Shown piece after piece: positions 8,371-18,690 of a stretch of DNA of 64,000 nt. The notes under the pieces are model-generated. The model was not told the origin of the DNA, ran no database searches, and worked only from the letters and a program-made list of their open reading frames with translations. The position numbers and the translations under genes were made by a program. Every line of letters starts with the position of its first letter. Position 1 is the stretch's first letter. Origin of the DNA: Neoroseomonas marina (GTDB lineage Bacteria; Pseudomonadota; Alphaproteobacteria; Acetobacterales; Acetobacteraceae); NCBI RefSeq assembly GCF_012927745.1, contig NZ_JABBKX010000012.1:62001-126000 (forward strand). Direction: 5' to 3'.

Positions 8371-9303
8371 TCAGCCGGCGCGGGGATGGGCCTTCTTCCA
8401 GGTCGCGAGCAGCCCCGCCGCGTCGACTGCCGTGTAGCGCTGGGTCGTCGACAGGCTGGCATGGCCGAGCAGGTCCTGGATGGATCGCAGATCCGCCCCG
8501 GCGCCGAGCAGATGCGTGGCGAAGGAATGGCGCAGCGCATGCGGCGTCGCGTGCTCGGGCAGGCCGGCGAGGCGGCGGAATTCCCGCAGCGACTTCTGCG
8601 CCACCGCGGGGTCGAGCCGCTTGCCCCGGGCCCCGATGAAGAGCGGTTCGTCCGCCGCCCCCGGCCCGCGATGCTTCAGGTAGCCGGCGATCGCCGTGCG
8701 GACCGCGGGCAGGACGGGGACGACGCGTTCCTTGTTGCCCTTGCCGCGCACCCGCAGCGCATCGTCGCGCCCCGGCAGCGGGGCATCGCCCAGGTCGAGC
8801 GACAGCGCCTCCGCGATGCGCAGCCCGGCGCCGTAGAGCAGGGTGAAGAGCGCGACGTCGCGCGCGGCCTGCAATTCGGGGCGTTCGTGGCGGCCGAGGG
8901 CGTAGACCTCGCCGGCCTCGGTCGCGACGGCGCGGGCGGCTTCGGGCGTCAGGGCGCGCGGAATGGGTGGCTTCGGCCGCGGGCCGCGCAGCGCGCCGAG
9001 CGGCAGCGCCGCCATGCCGTGATGCCGCGTCAGGTAGCGCAGGAAGCCGCGGATGGCGGCGAGCCGCCGGGCCCGCGTGGCCGGCGAATCGCCCTGCGCC
9101 GCCCGATGCGCGAGGAAGGCGCGCAGATCGGCTGGCGTGAGCGCGCCAAGGGTCGCGAGGTCGGGCTCCCCGCCCATGTGGTGCGTGAGGAAGCCGAGGA
9201 ATTCCGCGGCATCGGCGCCATAGGCCTCGAGCGTATGGGGGCTCGAGCGGCGTTCGCCCGCGAGCCAGGCGAGCCAGGCGGCGCGCGCCTGATCGGCGGT
9301 CAT
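8371..9303 (-). CDS. xerC: Tyrosine recombinase XerC
   Basis: 310-residue site-specific recombinase for chromosome dimer resolution at dif. The N-terminal SAM-like core-binding domain (1-100) is followed by the catalytic domain with all expected residues: Arg in GAGLRIAEAL, Lys in GKGNKERVVP, HxxR in HALRHSF, His in LLGHASLSTTQ, and the nucleophile Tyr in RYTAVD. It is the last gene of a three-gene operon; its ATG lies one base after the stop of the DUF484 gene, an association also known from other proteobacteria. Confidence 0.95.
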   Translation of the reverse strand: MTADQARAAWLAWLAGERRSSPHTLEAYGADAAEFLGFLTHHMGGEPDLATLGALTPADLRAFLAHRAAQGDSPATRARRLAAIRGFLRYLTRHHGMAALPLGALRGPRPKPPIPRALTPEAARAVATEAGEVYALGRHERPELQAARDVALFTLLYGAGLRIAEALSLDLGDAPLPGRDDALRVRGKGNKERVVPVLPAVRTAIAGYLKHRGPGAADEPLFIGARGKRLDPAVAQKSLREFRRLAGLPEHATPHALRHSFATHLLGAGADLRSIQDLLGHASLSTTQRYTAVDAAGLLATWKKAHPRAG

Positions 9304-9304
9304 C

Positions 9305-9991
9305 TCACCGGGACAGCGCCGCGGCGACGGCGCGGCCGAGGAAGGCGAGCACCGCGACGGTCTGGCGCATCGGCAGGGCGGCGGCGTCGCGCGCGCCGAT
9401 CGCGATCAGGGCCGGGTTGTGTCCGGCCAGCGGCACGCGGGCCAGCGCGTCGCGCAGCACCAATGGCGCGGCTTCCCCATGGAGCAGCGTCAGGTCGCCC
9501 GGCGTCTGGCGCACCACGGCGTCACGGCCGCGCCCGATCAGCCGGCCGACCGTGCCGGGCGGCAGGGACCGCACGCCGAGCGGCAGGAAGGCGAAGACCG
9601 GCGCGGGCGCGGCCTCGATGGCGAGCGTGCAGGTCTCGACGCCGAGCAGGGCGGGCAGTTCCTGCGTCACCGCCTCATGCACGTCCTGCGCGCGCATCAG
9701 CGCGAGGACGGCGAGGCGGACGCGGACGGTGAAGCCGGCCCCGGCGCGCCCGGCCTCGAGCGCGGCGCGGACCTCGGCTTCGAGGGCCCGGGTGCGCGTG
9801 CGTTCGGCTTCCAGCATCGCGGCCATGTGGTCGGCGAAGCGTTCGCCATGCAGCCGGCGGGGCGGCTGCAGGCTGCGGTAGATCTCGGGGCGTTCGGCAA
9901 GGAAGCCGGGATTGGCCTCGAGGAACGCGGCCACCTCCTCCGCCGTCGGGCCCGGCGGGATCTCTTCGGCGGGGAGGTGGCGCGTGCTCAC
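9305..9991 (-). CDS. DUF484 family protein
   Basis: 228-residue DUF484 protein. An N-terminal helical part ([22 protein letters not shown], the family signature) leads into a coiled-coil linker (about 55-85) and a GAF-like domain. DUF484 genes commonly sit directly upstream of xerC, as here. The function is not established, but the conserved linkage suggests a role near chromosome segregation or recombination. It begins with GTG at 9991, overlapping the stop of the transaldolase gene by four bases (GTGA), so translation is probably coupled. Confidence 0.88.
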   Translation of the reverse strand: MSTRHLPAEEIPPGPTAEEVAAFLEANPGFLAERPEIYRSLQPPRRLHGERFADHMAAMLEAERTRTRALEAEVRAALEAGRAGAGFTVRVRLAVLALMRAQDVHEAVTQELPALLGVETCTLAIEAAPAPVFAFLPLGVRSLPPGTVGRLIGRGRDAVVRQTPGDLTLLHGEAAPLVLRDALARVPLAGHNPALIAIGARDAAALPMRQTVAVLAFLGRAVAAALSR

Positions 9992-10644
9992 AGGATGGTT
10001 TGTCCCGTCTTCTTCCAGTCGGCCAGGAAGGCCTCCAGGCCGCGGTCGGTCAGCGGGTGCTTCAGCAGCATCCGGATGACGTTCGGCGGAAGGGTTGCGA
10101 CATGGGCGCCGAGCTTGGCGGACTCGACGAGGTGGATCGGATGGCGGACCGAGGCGACCAGCACCTCGGTCTTCAGGTTCGGGTAGTTGCGGTAGATCTG
10201 CACGATGTCCGCGATCAGCCGCATGCCGTCGGTGGCGATGTCATCGAGCCGCCCGACGAAGGGAGAAATGAAGGTGGCCCCTGCCTTCGCGGCAAGCAGC
10301 GCCTGCGCCGCGCTGAAGCAGAGCGTGACGTTGACCATCGCACCTTCGCCGGCGAGCGTGCGGCAGGTGACCAGGCCCGCTTCCGTCAGCGGCACCTTCA
10401 CCGCGACGTTCGGCGCGATCGCCCGCAGCACCCGGCCCTCGGCGATCATGCCGGCGGCGTCGGTGGCGGTCACTTCCGCGCTGACGGGCCCTGGCGTGAT
10501 GGCGCAGATCTCCGCAATGACCTCCTTGAAGTCGCGGCCGGATTTCGCGACGAGGGAGGGATTGGTGGTGACGCCGTCCACGAGGCCAGCCTCCGCGAGG
10601 GAGCGTATCTCTGCCACGTCGGCGGTATCGACGAAGAACTTCAT
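9988..10644 (-). CDS. fsa: Transaldolase / fructose-6-phosphate aldolase family
   Basis: 218-residue small transaldolase of the FSA/TalC group. The TIM barrel starts with [14 protein letters not shown]; the signature [13 protein letters not shown] and the Schiff-base Lys in NVAVKVPLT are present. The length matches the FSA subfamily (about 215-220) rather than classical transaldolases (over 300). I chose the ATG at 10644, where the family begins, over 10707. It is the first gene of the fsa-DUF484-xerC operon and is divergent from priA. Whether it acts as a transaldolase in the pentose phosphate pathway or as an aldolase cannot be decided from sequence. Confidence 0.92.
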   Translation of the reverse strand: MKFFVDTADVAEIRSLAEAGLVDGVTTNPSLVAKSGRDFKEVIAEICAITPGPVSAEVTATDAAGMIAEGRVLRAIAPNVAVKVPLTEAGLVTCRTLAGEGAMVNVTLCFSAAQALLAAKAGATFISPFVGRLDDIATDGMRLIADIVQIYRNYPNLKTEVLVASVRHPIHLVESAKLGAHVATLPPNVIRMLLKHPLTDRGLEAFLADWKKTGQTIL

Positions 10645-10717
10645 GGTAGGGGACCTTGTGATTCCAGAATGGCGCCGGAAGCCTCGGCCGGCGGTGCCAG
10701 GGGTCACACAATAGGCG

Positions 10718-12940
10718 ATGGCGGCAGGGAAAAGAACGCGTGGCGGCGTGACAGCGGAGCCTGTGGCACCGGCGCCACGGGTGCGCGTGCTGCTGCCGTT
10801 GCCATTAGGACATGCTTACGATTACCGCGTGCCCGACGGGTTTGCGCTCGCACCGGGCGCCTTCGTGGTCGTTCCGCTCGGTGGACGCGAAACGATCGGG
10901 GTGGTGTGGGATGGCGACCCCGATCCTGCCCTGCCCGAACACCGCTTGCGCAACGTGGTCGCGGTGCTCGACGCACCGCCGATGACCGCGGTGCTGCGCC
11001 GCTTCGTCGACTGGGTCGCGGCCTATACGCTGAGCCCGCCCGGGGCGGTGCTGCGCATGGCGATGAGCGCGCCTTCGGCGCTCGAGCCCCCGGCGCCGCA
11101 GGCCGGCTGGCGGCGTGCCGGGATGCCGCGGGACGGCGTCCGCATCACGCCGATGCGCCGCCGGGTGCTGGACGTGCTGGCGGATGGCGCAGCACGGGCG
11201 GGCGGGGAACTGGCCGAGGCGGCGGGGGTCGCGCCGGCCGTCCTGCGCGGCATGGCCGATGCCGGCCTCATCGAACCTGCCCTGATGCCCCGCCGTCCGG
11301 TCTTTGCGCTGCCGGACCCGGAGCACCCCGGCCCCGCGCTGGGGGCCGAGCAGCGCGACGCCGCCGATGCGCTGCGCGCCGCCGTCGCGCGGCATGGCTT
11401 CTCGACCACGCTGCTGACGGGTGTGACGGGGTCGGGCAAGACCGAGGTCTATTTCGAGGCCATCGCGGAATGTCTGCGCCAGGGCCGCCAGGCGCTGGTG
11501 CTGCTGCCGGAGATCGCGCTGTCCGCGCAATGGCTCGACCGCTTCCGCGCCCGCTTCGGCGTCGCGCCGGCCCTGTGGCATTCAGAACTGACGTCGCGGA
11601 CGCGGCGCGAGACCTGGCGGGCTGTCGCCGAGGGCGCGGCACCGGTGCTCGTCGGTGCGCGGTCGGCGCTGTTCCTGCCCTATCCGGACCTCGGCCTCAT
11701 CGTCGTCGACGAGGAGCACGAGACCGCATTCAAGCAGGAGGAGGGCGTCGTCTACCACGCGCGGGACATGGCGGTGGTCCGCGCGCGGTTGTCGGACGCT
11801 GCCTGCGTGCTGGCGAGTGCCACACCCTCGCTCGAGAGCGCGACCAATGCGCAGACCGGCCGCTACGCGATGGTCCATCTGCCGGCGCGTCATGGTGGGG
11901 CGGAGATGCCGGCGGTGGAGGCCGTCGACCTGCGCCGCACGCCGCCCGAGCGCGGACGCTTCCTCTCGCCGCCGCTCGTCGTGGCGGTGGGCGAGACGCT
12001 CGATCGCGGCGAGCAGGCCATGCTGTTCCTGAACCGGCGTGGCTATGCGCCCATGACGCTGTGCCGCACCTGCGGGCACCGGCTGCGCTGCCCGAACTGC
12101 ACGGCCTGGCTGGTCGAGCATCGCGCCCAGCGCCGCCTGCAATGCCACCATTGCGGCCATGTGGAGCCGATCCCGGAAGCCTGCCCCGAATGCGGCAGCG
12201 CCCATTCCACCGTGCCGATCGGTCCGGGCGTGGAGCGGGTGCTCGAGGAAGCGCGGGCGCTGTGGCCCGAGGCGCGCGTGCTGGTCATGGCCTCCGACAC
12301 CATCCCCGGCCCGGCGGCGGCGGCAGCGGCGGCGAAGGCGATCCAGGACCGCGAGGTGGACCTCATCATCGGCACGCAGATCGTCGCCAAGGGCTGGCAT
12401 TTCCCGCACCTGACGCTGGTGGGCGTGGTGGATGCCGATCTGGGCCTGGCCGGCGGCGACCTGCGCGCGGCCGAGCGGACCGTGCAGCTGCTGCACCAGG
12501 TCGCCGGCCGGGCGGGGCGCGAGGAACGCCCCGGCCGTGTCCTGCTGCAGACCTTCGCCCCCGAGCATCCGGTGATGCAGGCGTTGGTGCATGGCGACCT
12601 CGAGGCCTTCATGGAGGCCGAAGCGGATGGGCGGCGGCCGGGCCATTGGCCGCCCTACGGGCGCCTCGCGGCGTTGATCGTCAGTTCGGAGGACGAGCGC
12701 GCCGCCGACCGCACCGCGCGCGACCTCGGCCTCGCCGCGCCGGGCGGGGAGGGGGTGGAGGTGCTGGGGCCGGCGCCGGCGCCGCTCGCCGTCCTGCGCG
12801 GGCGGCACCGCCGGCGGCTGCTGCTCAAGACGCGACGGGACATCGCGGTGCAGCCTCTGCTGGAGGACTGGTTGGCGAAGGTCGACGTGCCGGGGAGTGT
12901 CCGCGTCCAGGTCGACGTGGATCCAGTGGGATTTCTTTAG
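10718..12940 (+). CDS. priA: Primosomal protein N', helicase PriA
   Basis: 740-residue replication-restart helicase. The N-terminal 3'-DNA-binding domain ([18 protein letters not shown]...) is followed by the helicase core: Walker [12 protein letters not shown] (about 240) and the [14 protein letters not shown] box. Next are the eight zinc-binding cysteines ([24 protein letters not shown], about 450-495) and the C-terminal motifs [12 protein letters not shown] and [10 protein letters not shown]. The length is normal. It is divergent from fsa with 73 bases between the start codons. Confidence 0.96.
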   Translation: MAAGKRTRGGVTAEPVAPAPRVRVLLPLPLGHAYDYRVPDGFALAPGAFVVVPLGGRETIGVVWDGDPDPALPEHRLRNVVAVLDAPPMTAVLRRFVDWVAAYTLSPPGAVLRMAMSAPSALEPPAPQAGWRRAGMPRDGVRITPMRRRVLDVLADGAARAGGELAEAAGVAPAVLRGMADAGLIEPALMPRRPVFALPDPEHPGPALGAEQRDAADALRAAVARHGFSTTLLTGVTGSGKTEVYFEAIAECLRQGRQALVLLPEIALSAQWLDRFRARFGVAPALWHSELTSRTRRETWRAVAEGAAPVLVGARSALFLPYPDLGLIVVDEEHETAFKQEEGVVYHARDMAVVRARLSDAACVLASATPSLESATNAQTGRYAMVHLPARHGGAEMPAVEAVDLRRTPPERGRFLSPPLVVAVGETLDRGEQAMLFLNRRGYAPMTLCRTCGHRLRCPNCTAWLVEHRAQRRLQCHHCGHVEPIPEACPECGSAHSTVPIGPGVERVLEEARALWPEARVLVMASDTIPGPAAAAAAAKAIQDREVDLIIGTQIVAKGWHFPHLTLVGVVDADLGLAGGDLRAAERTVQLLHQVAGRAGREERPGRVLLQTFAPEHPVMQALVHGDLEAFMEAEADGRRPGHWPPYGRLAALIVSSEDERAADRTARDLGLAAPGGEGVEVLGPAPAPLAVLRGRHRRRLLLKTRRDIAVQPLLEDWLAKVDVPGSVRVQVDVDPVGFL

Positions 12941-13133
12941 GCCGGGTGCCGGGCCGGTCCGATCCTGCGGCTGGAACGGAGGGCCTGCGAGCGCAACGGC
13001 GCCGCCTGGTACGACCCGCCGGGCGCGGCATTTGGCTTCGCCTCGGGCGCAACATGGTGCAGCATGCACCGGGACCCCGTCGTCCCTAACCAATGACCGG
13101 CGCCGACCAACACAGGCGCCGTCAGGAGGCCAG

Positions 13134-13865
13134 ATGGGCGAGCCGAAAGACGTTTCCGTGCAGCAGGGAAGCGTTCAGAGCGACCCCTCGATCTCGGTCG
13201 AGATCGTCGAGGATGGACCCTATCGCGTCCGAGGTGCTCTGCCGCTGCACACCCAGGAGATCGTGCGCAACGAGGAGGGACGATCCTGGTCCTACAGGCA
13301 AGGTCGCGCATACCCGGTCAAGGACGGGACGATGCTGTGTCGCTGCGGGCATTCCCGCAAGAAGCCGTTCTGCGACGGATCGCACAAGACGGCCGGAGTC
13401 GATCTGGCGGAGACGGCTTCTTTCGAACCCATGCTGCAGGAGGCGGAGGAGATCGACGGGCCGCGGTACAGCCTGACCGATAACGAGCGCTACTGCGCCT
13501 TCGCGCGCTTCTGCGACAACGGCCAGAGGATCTGGAACGAAGTGCGGATCGAGGGCGAGGAGCATGCGCGGCTGGCCATCTACATGGCCCATCAATGCCC
13601 GGCGGGGCGGTTGCTGGTCTGGGACCGCAGCACGGGCAACCCGGTCGAGGAGCCGCTCACAGCGAGCCTGTCGCTGATCCAGGATCCGGGGGCCGGGGTC
13701 AGTGGTCCGCTGGTTCTGCGCGGAGGCGTTCGCGTCCAGAGCGCCAGCGGCGAAAGCTACGAGGTGCGCAACCGCCAGGCCCTGTGCCGCTGCGGGGCCT
13801 CCTCGAACAAGCCGTTCTGCGACGGCAGCCACGCCTCGACGAAGTTTCGCGACGGCCTCGAATGA
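13134..13865 (+). CDS. Double CDGSH iron-sulphur domain protein
   Basis: 243-residue cytoplasmic protein with two CDGSH [2Fe-2S] motifs of the C-x-C-x8-C-x3-H type. The first has Cys69, Cys71, Cys80 and His84 (LCRCGHSRKKPFCDGSH); the second, at the extreme C-terminus, has Cys218, Cys220, Cys229 and His233. Between them is a region with RYCAFARFCDNGQRIWNEV and a later CPAGRL that may hold additional metal-binding Cys. The N-terminal part (VEDGPYRVRGALPLHTQEIV) is typical of bacterial multi-domain CDGSH proteins. AGGAGG lies at 13124-13129, and the ATG at 13134 is the only well-placed start. It stands alone. The function is presumably redox or Fe-S transfer, not proven. Confidence 0.88.
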   Translation: MGEPKDVSVQQGSVQSDPSISVEIVEDGPYRVRGALPLHTQEIVRNEEGRSWSYRQGRAYPVKDGTMLCRCGHSRKKPFCDGSHKTAGVDLAETASFEPMLQEAEEIDGPRYSLTDNERYCAFARFCDNGQRIWNEVRIEGEEHARLAIYMAHQCPAGRLLVWDRSTGNPVEEPLTASLSLIQDPGAGVSGPLVLRGGVRVQSASGESYEVRNRQALCRCGASSNKPFCDGSHASTKFRDGLE

Positions 13866-13973
13866 CGGCGCCCGGACCCGCCCCGTCGGAAGATGGGGCG
13901 GGATGCGGCTGGGTCTGACCGGTCAGCTCGGATCGCCATACGCCGGCGCCCCGACGCGTGGTGGGCGCCGATC

Positions 13974-14264
13974 CTACTGCCCCGCCCCACGCCCATCGCA
14001 ATCGTCCGCTCATCCATGCGCGGATCGTGCGTGAAGCTGCGCAGTTGTTCACGTACGGGATGACCTGCATGTACGGCCCCCCCGGCGTAGCGGGCCACCG
14101 CCTCGTGTCGGATCGCCTCGCGGCGTTCATCCTCGAGTGTCGCCGACCCGCGCCGAGGACAAGTGGCCGTTGTTGTGTGCGCCAGTCAGGCGCGACCGTC
14201 TGGGTGATGCGCGATCGTTCGGCCAGCAACCCCTTCGCCCCTTCGGCGTCGTAGACAGGCGGGC
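13974..14264 (-). pseudogene. Decayed 3' fragment of a second peptide-binding protein gene
   Basis: The 413 bases between 13866 and 14278 hold no intact gene but a degenerate copy of the end of the neighbouring binding-protein gene. On the minus strand, one frame reads THDPRMDERTIAMGVG, almost identical to the C-terminus of the intact protein. Just upstream it has DERREAIRHEAVARYA, matching DERREAIWHEAVALYA. Further up, LTGAHNNGH matches LTGANNNAR. Alignment then jumps twice (about 14200-14222 to 14715-14740, and 14230-14263 to 14808-14842), so it carries internal deletions. Frame changes occur near 14040-14060 and at the 3' end. Read as a tandem duplication in decay. Confidence 0.75.
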
Positions 14265-14278
14265 GGGTGTCGCGGGCG

Positions 14279-15850
14279 CTACTGCGCCCGCCGGACCCCC
14301 ATCGCGATGGTGCGTTCGTCCATGCGCGGATCGTGCGTCAGGCCGCGGCGCAGCGCCCAGGTGTTCACGTACTGGACCAGCTGAATCAGCGGCTCCTCCT
14401 CGGCATAGAGCGCGACGGCCTCGTGCCAGATCGCTTCCCGCCGTTCGTCGTCGAGCGTGGCCGAGCCGCGCGCGGCCAGTTCGTCGAATACGGGGCCCGA
14501 GAACCGCGCATTGTTGTTCGCCCCGGTCAGGCGCTGGCGGTTGTTGGTCGCGAGCGTGTTGATCAGGAAGTTCGAGCCTTCCCCGGTGCTGCTGCCCCAG
14601 GCGCCGATCTGCATCGCGTATTCGATGCGCGTGCGGCGCGGCACGAAGGCCGTCCAGGGCGCCGCATCGACCTGGGTGCGCACGCCGATGCGAGTCCACA
14701 TCTGCGCGACGGCCTGCGCCAGCCGCGAATCATTCGGCCAGCGGTCGTTGGGCGTGTTGAGCGTGATGCGGAAGCCCTCCGGATAGCCGGCTTCCGCCAG
14801 GAGGCGCTTCGCGCCCTCGGGGTCGTAGGCGCGCGGGCGCACATTCGCATTGTAGCCGAACGCACCTTCGGGCAGCCATTGCGCGGTGGCCGTCGCTGCG
14901 CCTTCCATCACGCGTTCGACCAGCGCCTCGCGGTTGATCGCCATGGACAGGGCGCGACGCACGCGCACGTCCTTGAACGGGTTCACCGGCAGCGGGTTGC
15001 CGGCATTGTCGGTCACCAGGGGCGTGCCGCCGTCCCGCGAGTAGTCGGGGGCCATGTAGACGGTGCGCAGCGAGGGGATCTCGGTGACCGTGATGCGCTG
15101 ATCGCGCCGCAGACGCGCGAGGTCCGAGGTCGGCACCTGTTCGATGATGTCGAGGTCGCCGGCCAGCAGGGCGGCGGTGCGCGCGCCGTCATTGGCGACG
15201 ATGCGGTAGTTCACGCGCGCCCAGGGTTCGGCGCCGCGGAAATACGCGTCGTTGCGCACCATCTCGATGCGGTCGCCGGAACGATAGGCGATGAGGCGAT
15301 AGGGCCCCGTGCCGACCGCCGCGCGGCCGCTGTTGAAGTCCTCCGTGCCGAGGCCTTCGGCGGCATGGCGCGCGACGATCGAGACCGAGGCGAGGTCCAG
15401 CGGCATCAGCGGATGCGGCGTGCGGGTATGCAGGCGCAGGGTGTGCGGATCCACCACCTCGACCCGTTCGATCGCGCGCAGGAAGCCCTGGAACCCGCCG
15501 GGGCTGTTCGGCACGTTCGGCACGCGGGAGAAGGTGAAGACGACGTCGTCGGCCGTGAAAGGCCGGCCGTCATGCCAGGTCACACCCTGCCGCAGCTTGA
15601 ACTCCCAGACGGTCTCCGAGACGACGCGCCAGGATTCCGCCAGCGAGGGATGCGGCCGCGCACGGCTGTCGCGTTCGACCAGGCGATCGAAGATGTGCAT
15701 GGTCAGCGCGTTGTTTGGCCCGACATTGTGGAAATGCGGGTCGATCGTCGTCACCGGTGCGGCGGAACCGAGCGTCAGCGTCTGCGCCCCGACGGCGGGC
15801 GCAACGAGGGCGATGGCGCCGGCAAGCGCGGCGCTGGCAATCCTGGACAT
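14279..15850 (-). CDS. ABC transporter peptide-type substrate-binding protein (SBP_bac_5)
   Basis: 523-residue periplasmic binding protein of the DppA/OppA family. A signal peptide (about 1-22, SAALAGAIALVAPAVGAQ) precedes the family opening TLGSAAPVTTIDPHFHNVGPNN. Other landmarks are LAESWRVVSETVWEFKLRQGVTWHDGRPFTADDVV and the later VRRALSMAINREALVERV. The frame is open upstream to 15940, but the ATG at 15850 begins the signal peptide. No permease or ATPase genes are adjacent. A decayed partial copy lies directly downstream. The ligand could be peptides, glutathione or other small solutes. Confidence 0.9.
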   Translation of the reverse strand: MSRIASAALAGAIALVAPAVGAQTLTLGSAAPVTTIDPHFHNVGPNNALTMHIFDRLVERDSRARPHPSLAESWRVVSETVWEFKLRQGVTWHDGRPFTADDVVFTFSRVPNVPNSPGGFQGFLRAIERVEVVDPHTLRLHTRTPHPLMPLDLASVSIVARHAAEGLGTEDFNSGRAAVGTGPYRLIAYRSGDRIEMVRNDAYFRGAEPWARVNYRIVANDGARTAALLAGDLDIIEQVPTSDLARLRRDQRITVTEIPSLRTVYMAPDYSRDGGTPLVTDNAGNPLPVNPFKDVRVRRALSMAINREALVERVMEGAATATAQWLPEGAFGYNANVRPRAYDPEGAKRLLAEAGYPEGFRITLNTPNDRWPNDSRLAQAVAQMWTRIGVRTQVDAAPWTAFVPRRTRIEYAMQIGAWGSSTGEGSNFLINTLATNNRQRLTGANNNARFSGPVFDELAARGSATLDDERREAIWHEAVALYAEEEPLIQLVQYVNTWALRRGLTHDPRMDERTIAMGVRRAQ

Positions 15851-15920
15851 TGGACAGTCTCCCGGGGTCTTTGCCCGGAAGGCTAGACCCTGCGCGGGAG
15901 GATACGCCACCCCTCGAACG

Positions 15921-15955
15921 GAAAAACGCCGCGGCCCCATCGGGACCGCGGCGTC
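15921..15955 (-). terminator. Rho-independent terminator of the sdh operon
   Basis: Reading the minus strand, 25 bases after the sdhB stop is a hairpin with a 9-bp GC-rich stem (ACGCCGCGG / CCGCGGCGT), one mismatch and three further pairs. It is followed immediately by TTTTT (+ strand 15922-15926). Strong intrinsic terminator geometry. Confidence 0.82.
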
Positions 15956-15979
15956 TCACGTCGTGGCTGGCGCGGCGCG

Positions 15980-16762
15980 TCAGCCCTGGCGTTCGACCAT
16001 CAGCTTCTTGATCTCGCCGATCGCCTGCGCCGGGTTCAGCCCCTTCGGGCAGGTCCGGGTACAGTTCATGATGGTGTGGCAGCGATAGAGCTTGAACGGA
16101 TCCTCGAGCGCGTCGAGACGCTCGCCGGTCGCTTCGTCGCGGCTGTCCGAGATCCAGCGATAGGCCTGCAGCAGCACCGCCGGCCCGAGGTAGCGGTCGC
16201 CGTTCCACCAGTAGGACGGGCAGGCCGTCGAGCAGCAGAAGCAGAGGATGCATTCCCAGAGGCCGTCGAGCTTCGCCCGTTCCTCCTTGGACTGCAGGCG
16301 CTCGCCATCGGGCGGCGGGGGCGTGTCGGCCTTCAGCCAGGGTTCGACCGAGCGCAGCTGCGCGTAGATCTGGGACAGGTCCGGCACCAGGTCCTTCACC
16401 ACCGGCATGTGCGGCAGCGGGGAGATGCGGACGTCGCCCTTCACCTCATCGATCGGCTTGAGGCAGGCGAGCGTGTTCAGCCCGTCGATGTTCATCGCGC
16501 AGGAGCCGCAGATGCCCTCGCGGCACGACCGGCGGAAGGTGAGGGTGGTGTCGACCTCGTTCTTGATCTTGATCAGCGCGTCCAGGACCATCGGGCCGCA
16601 CTGGTCGAGATCGATCTCGTAGGTGTCGGTGCGCGGGTTGGCGCCGCCATCCGGATCCCAGCGGTAGATCTTGAACGACTTGACGTTCTTCGAACCGGCA
16701 GGCGCCGAATAGGTACGGCCCTCGCCGACCGTGGAATTCTTCGGAAGCGTGAAGGTGGCCAT
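15980..16762 (-). CDS. sdhB: Succinate dehydrogenase iron-sulphur subunit
   Basis: 260-residue SdhB, the electron-transfer subunit of complex II. The N-terminal [2Fe-2S] domain shows [15 protein letters not shown] and a later CLKP; the C-terminal domain carries the [4Fe-4S] and [3Fe-4S] motifs [17 protein letters not shown] and [17 protein letters not shown]. All ligand cysteines are present. It is the last gene of sdhCDAB, 12 bases after sdhA, and is followed by a clear terminator. Confidence 0.97.
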   Translation of the reverse strand: MATFTLPKNSTVGEGRTYSAPAGSKNVKSFKIYRWDPDGGANPRTDTYEIDLDQCGPMVLDALIKIKNEVDTTLTFRRSCREGICGSCAMNIDGLNTLACLKPIDEVKGDVRISPLPHMPVVKDLVPDLSQIYAQLRSVEPWLKADTPPPPDGERLQSKEERAKLDGLWECILCFCCSTACPSYWWNGDRYLGPAVLLQAYRWISDSRDEATGERLDALEDPFKLYRCHTIMNCTRTCPKGLNPAQAIGEIKKLMVERQG

Positions 16763-16774
16763 CGGTCGGTATCC

Positions 16775-18586
16775 TCAGTACACGCGCGGCTTCGGCGGGA
16801 AGACCTGCACTTCGTTCGTCAGCGTGCGCATCTTCACGTCGCGGTAGTCGAGGCTGACGGCGTACTTGTCGTCGACGCGCGCCAGGGTGTGCTTCATCCA
16901 GTTCTGATCGTCGCGCTCGGGGTAGTCCTCCTGCGCGTGGGCGCCGCGGGATTCCTTGCGGGCGTCGGCGCCGTAGACCGTGGTCAGCGCGTTGCCGATC
17001 AGGTTGTCCAGTTCCAGCGCTTCCATCAGGTCGCTGTTCCAGACCAGGGAACGGTCGGCGATCTTGATGTCGCTGTAGCCTGCGGCGACCTTGTCCATCT
17101 TCTCCACGCCCTCCTTCAGCAGTTCGGAGGTGCGGAACACCGCGGCGTGGGTCTGCATGGTGCGCTGCATGTTGAGGCGCAGCTCGGACACCGAGGTCGA
17201 GCCCTTCGCGTTGCGCACGCGGTCGAAGCGATCGAGCGACGCCTCGCCGGCCTTGGGCGGCAGCGGGGCCTGGGTCGCGCCGGGGCGGATCGTCTCGGCG
17301 GCGCGGTGCGCGGCGGCGCGGCCGAACACCACGAGGTCGAGCAGCGAGTTGGTGCCGAGGCGGTTGGCGCCGTGCACCGACACGCAGGCCGCTTCGCCCA
17401 CCGCCATCAGGCCGGGCACCACCTTGTCCTGGTCCTTGCCGGTGGCGGCGAGGACCTCGCAATGGATGTTCGTCGGGATGCCGCCCATGTTGTAGTGGAC
17501 GGTGGGCAGCATCGGGATCGGCTCCTTCGTCACGTCCACGCCGGCGAAGATCTTCGCCGTCTCGGAGATGCCGGGCAGCCGCTCATGCAGGATGTCGGCG
17601 CCGAGATGCTCGAGGTGCAGGTGGATGTGGTCCTTGAGCGGACCGACGCCGCGCCCTTCGCGGATCTCCATCGACATGGCGCGCGAGACGACGTCGCGGG
17701 ACGCCAGGTCCTTCGCCGTCGGTGCGTAGCGCTCCATGAAGCGCTCGCCCTCGGAGTTGGTGAGGTAGCCACCCTCGCCGCGGGCGCCTTCCGTCACGAG
17801 GCAGCCCGAGCCGTAGATGCCGGTCGGGTGGAACTGGACGAACTCGTTGTCCTGCAGCGGCAGGCCGGCGCGCAGCACCATGCCGCCGCCATCGCCCGTG
17901 CAGGTGTGGGCCGAGGTGCAGGAGAAGTAGGCGCGGCCATAGCCGCCGGTCGCGAGCACCGTGGTCTGCGCACGGAAGCGGTGGATCGATCCGTCCTCGA
18001 GGCACCAGGCGATCACGCCGCGGCAGGCGCCTTCCTCATCCATGATGAGGTCGAGGGCGAAATATTCGACGAAGAACTCGCAGTTGTGCTTGAGCGACTG
18101 CTGGTAGAGCGTGTGCAGGATCGCATGGCCCGTGCGGTCGGCCGCGGCGCAGGCCCGCATCGCAGGCTCCTTGCCGTAGTACTTCATGTGGCCGCCGAAG
18201 GGGCGCTGGTAGATCTTGCCGTCTTCCGTGCGGCTGAACGGCACGCCGTAGTGCTCGAGCTCGATGATCGCGGGGATCGCCTCGCGGCACATGTATTCGA
18301 TGGCGTCCTGGTCGCCCAGCCAGTCCGACCCCTTCACGGTGTCGTACATATGCCAGCGCCAGTCGTCCTCGCCCATGTTGCCGAGCGCGGCGCCGACGCC
18401 GCCCTGCGCGGCCACGGTGTGGGAGCGCGTGGGGAAGACCTTGGTGATGCAGGCGGTCTTGAGGCCCGCGGCGCCCATGCCGAAGGTGGCGCGCAGGCCG
18501 GCGCCGCCGGCGCCGACCACCACCACGTCATAGGTGTGGTCGACGATGCGGTAGGCGCCGTTGGAAGGCTTGCTGATCGCGTTCAT
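16775..18586 (-). CDS. sdhA: Succinate dehydrogenase flavoprotein subunit
   Basis: 603-residue SdhA. It has the FAD-binding GxGxxG ([15 protein letters not shown]), the His that carries covalent FAD ([15 protein letters not shown]) and the substrate-site segment [21 protein letters not shown]. The C-terminal capping region ends [13 protein letters not shown]...PPKPRVY. I chose the ATG at 18586, giving the family N-terminus ([17 protein letters not shown]); the frame extends further upstream without homology. It is separated from sdhD by a 104-base gap that contains a perfect palindrome. Confidence 0.97.
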   Translation of the reverse strand: MNAISKPSNGAYRIVDHTYDVVVVGAGGAGLRATFGMGAAGLKTACITKVFPTRSHTVAAQGGVGAALGNMGEDDWRWHMYDTVKGSDWLGDQDAIEYMCREAIPAIIELEHYGVPFSRTEDGKIYQRPFGGHMKYYGKEPAMRACAAADRTGHAILHTLYQQSLKHNCEFFVEYFALDLIMDEEGACRGVIAWCLEDGSIHRFRAQTTVLATGGYGRAYFSCTSAHTCTGDGGGMVLRAGLPLQDNEFVQFHPTGIYGSGCLVTEGARGEGGYLTNSEGERFMERYAPTAKDLASRDVVSRAMSMEIREGRGVGPLKDHIHLHLEHLGADILHERLPGISETAKIFAGVDVTKEPIPMLPTVHYNMGGIPTNIHCEVLAATGKDQDKVVPGLMAVGEAACVSVHGANRLGTNSLLDLVVFGRAAAHRAAETIRPGATQAPLPPKAGEASLDRFDRVRNAKGSTSVSELRLNMQRTMQTHAAVFRTSELLKEGVEKMDKVAAGYSDIKIADRSLVWNSDLMEALELDNLIGNALTTVYGADARKESRGAHAQEDYPERDDQNWMKHTLARVDDKYAVSLDYRDVKMRTLTNEVQVFPPKPRVY

Positions 18587-18666
18587 CGCTTCCGTCTCGT
18601 TCTTCACCGCGGCGAGGAGAGGATCCCCCGTCCCGCGGTCGTCATCCATGCACCCAAGCTTGTCAT

Positions 18667-18686
18667 CCCTGGCGAATTCGCCAGGG
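18667..18686. promoter_or_regulatory. Perfect 20-base palindrome between sdhD and sdhA
   Basis: The sequence CCCTGGCGAATTCGCCAGGG is a perfect inverted repeat in the 104-base sdhD-sdhA gap, beginning 5 bases before the sdhD stop codon on the + strand coordinate axis. It could form an RNA hairpin that sets processing or relative expression of membrane versus catalytic subunits, or be a protein-binding site. No T-run follows, so it is not a standard terminator. Confidence 0.45.
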
Positions 18687-18690
18687 GTCG

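Noticed and set aside
10000-13089. A 1029-codon plus-strand frame spanning fsa and priA
   Set aside because: It crosses two recognised genes, has Arg/Ala-rich low-complexity translation and no family motifs.
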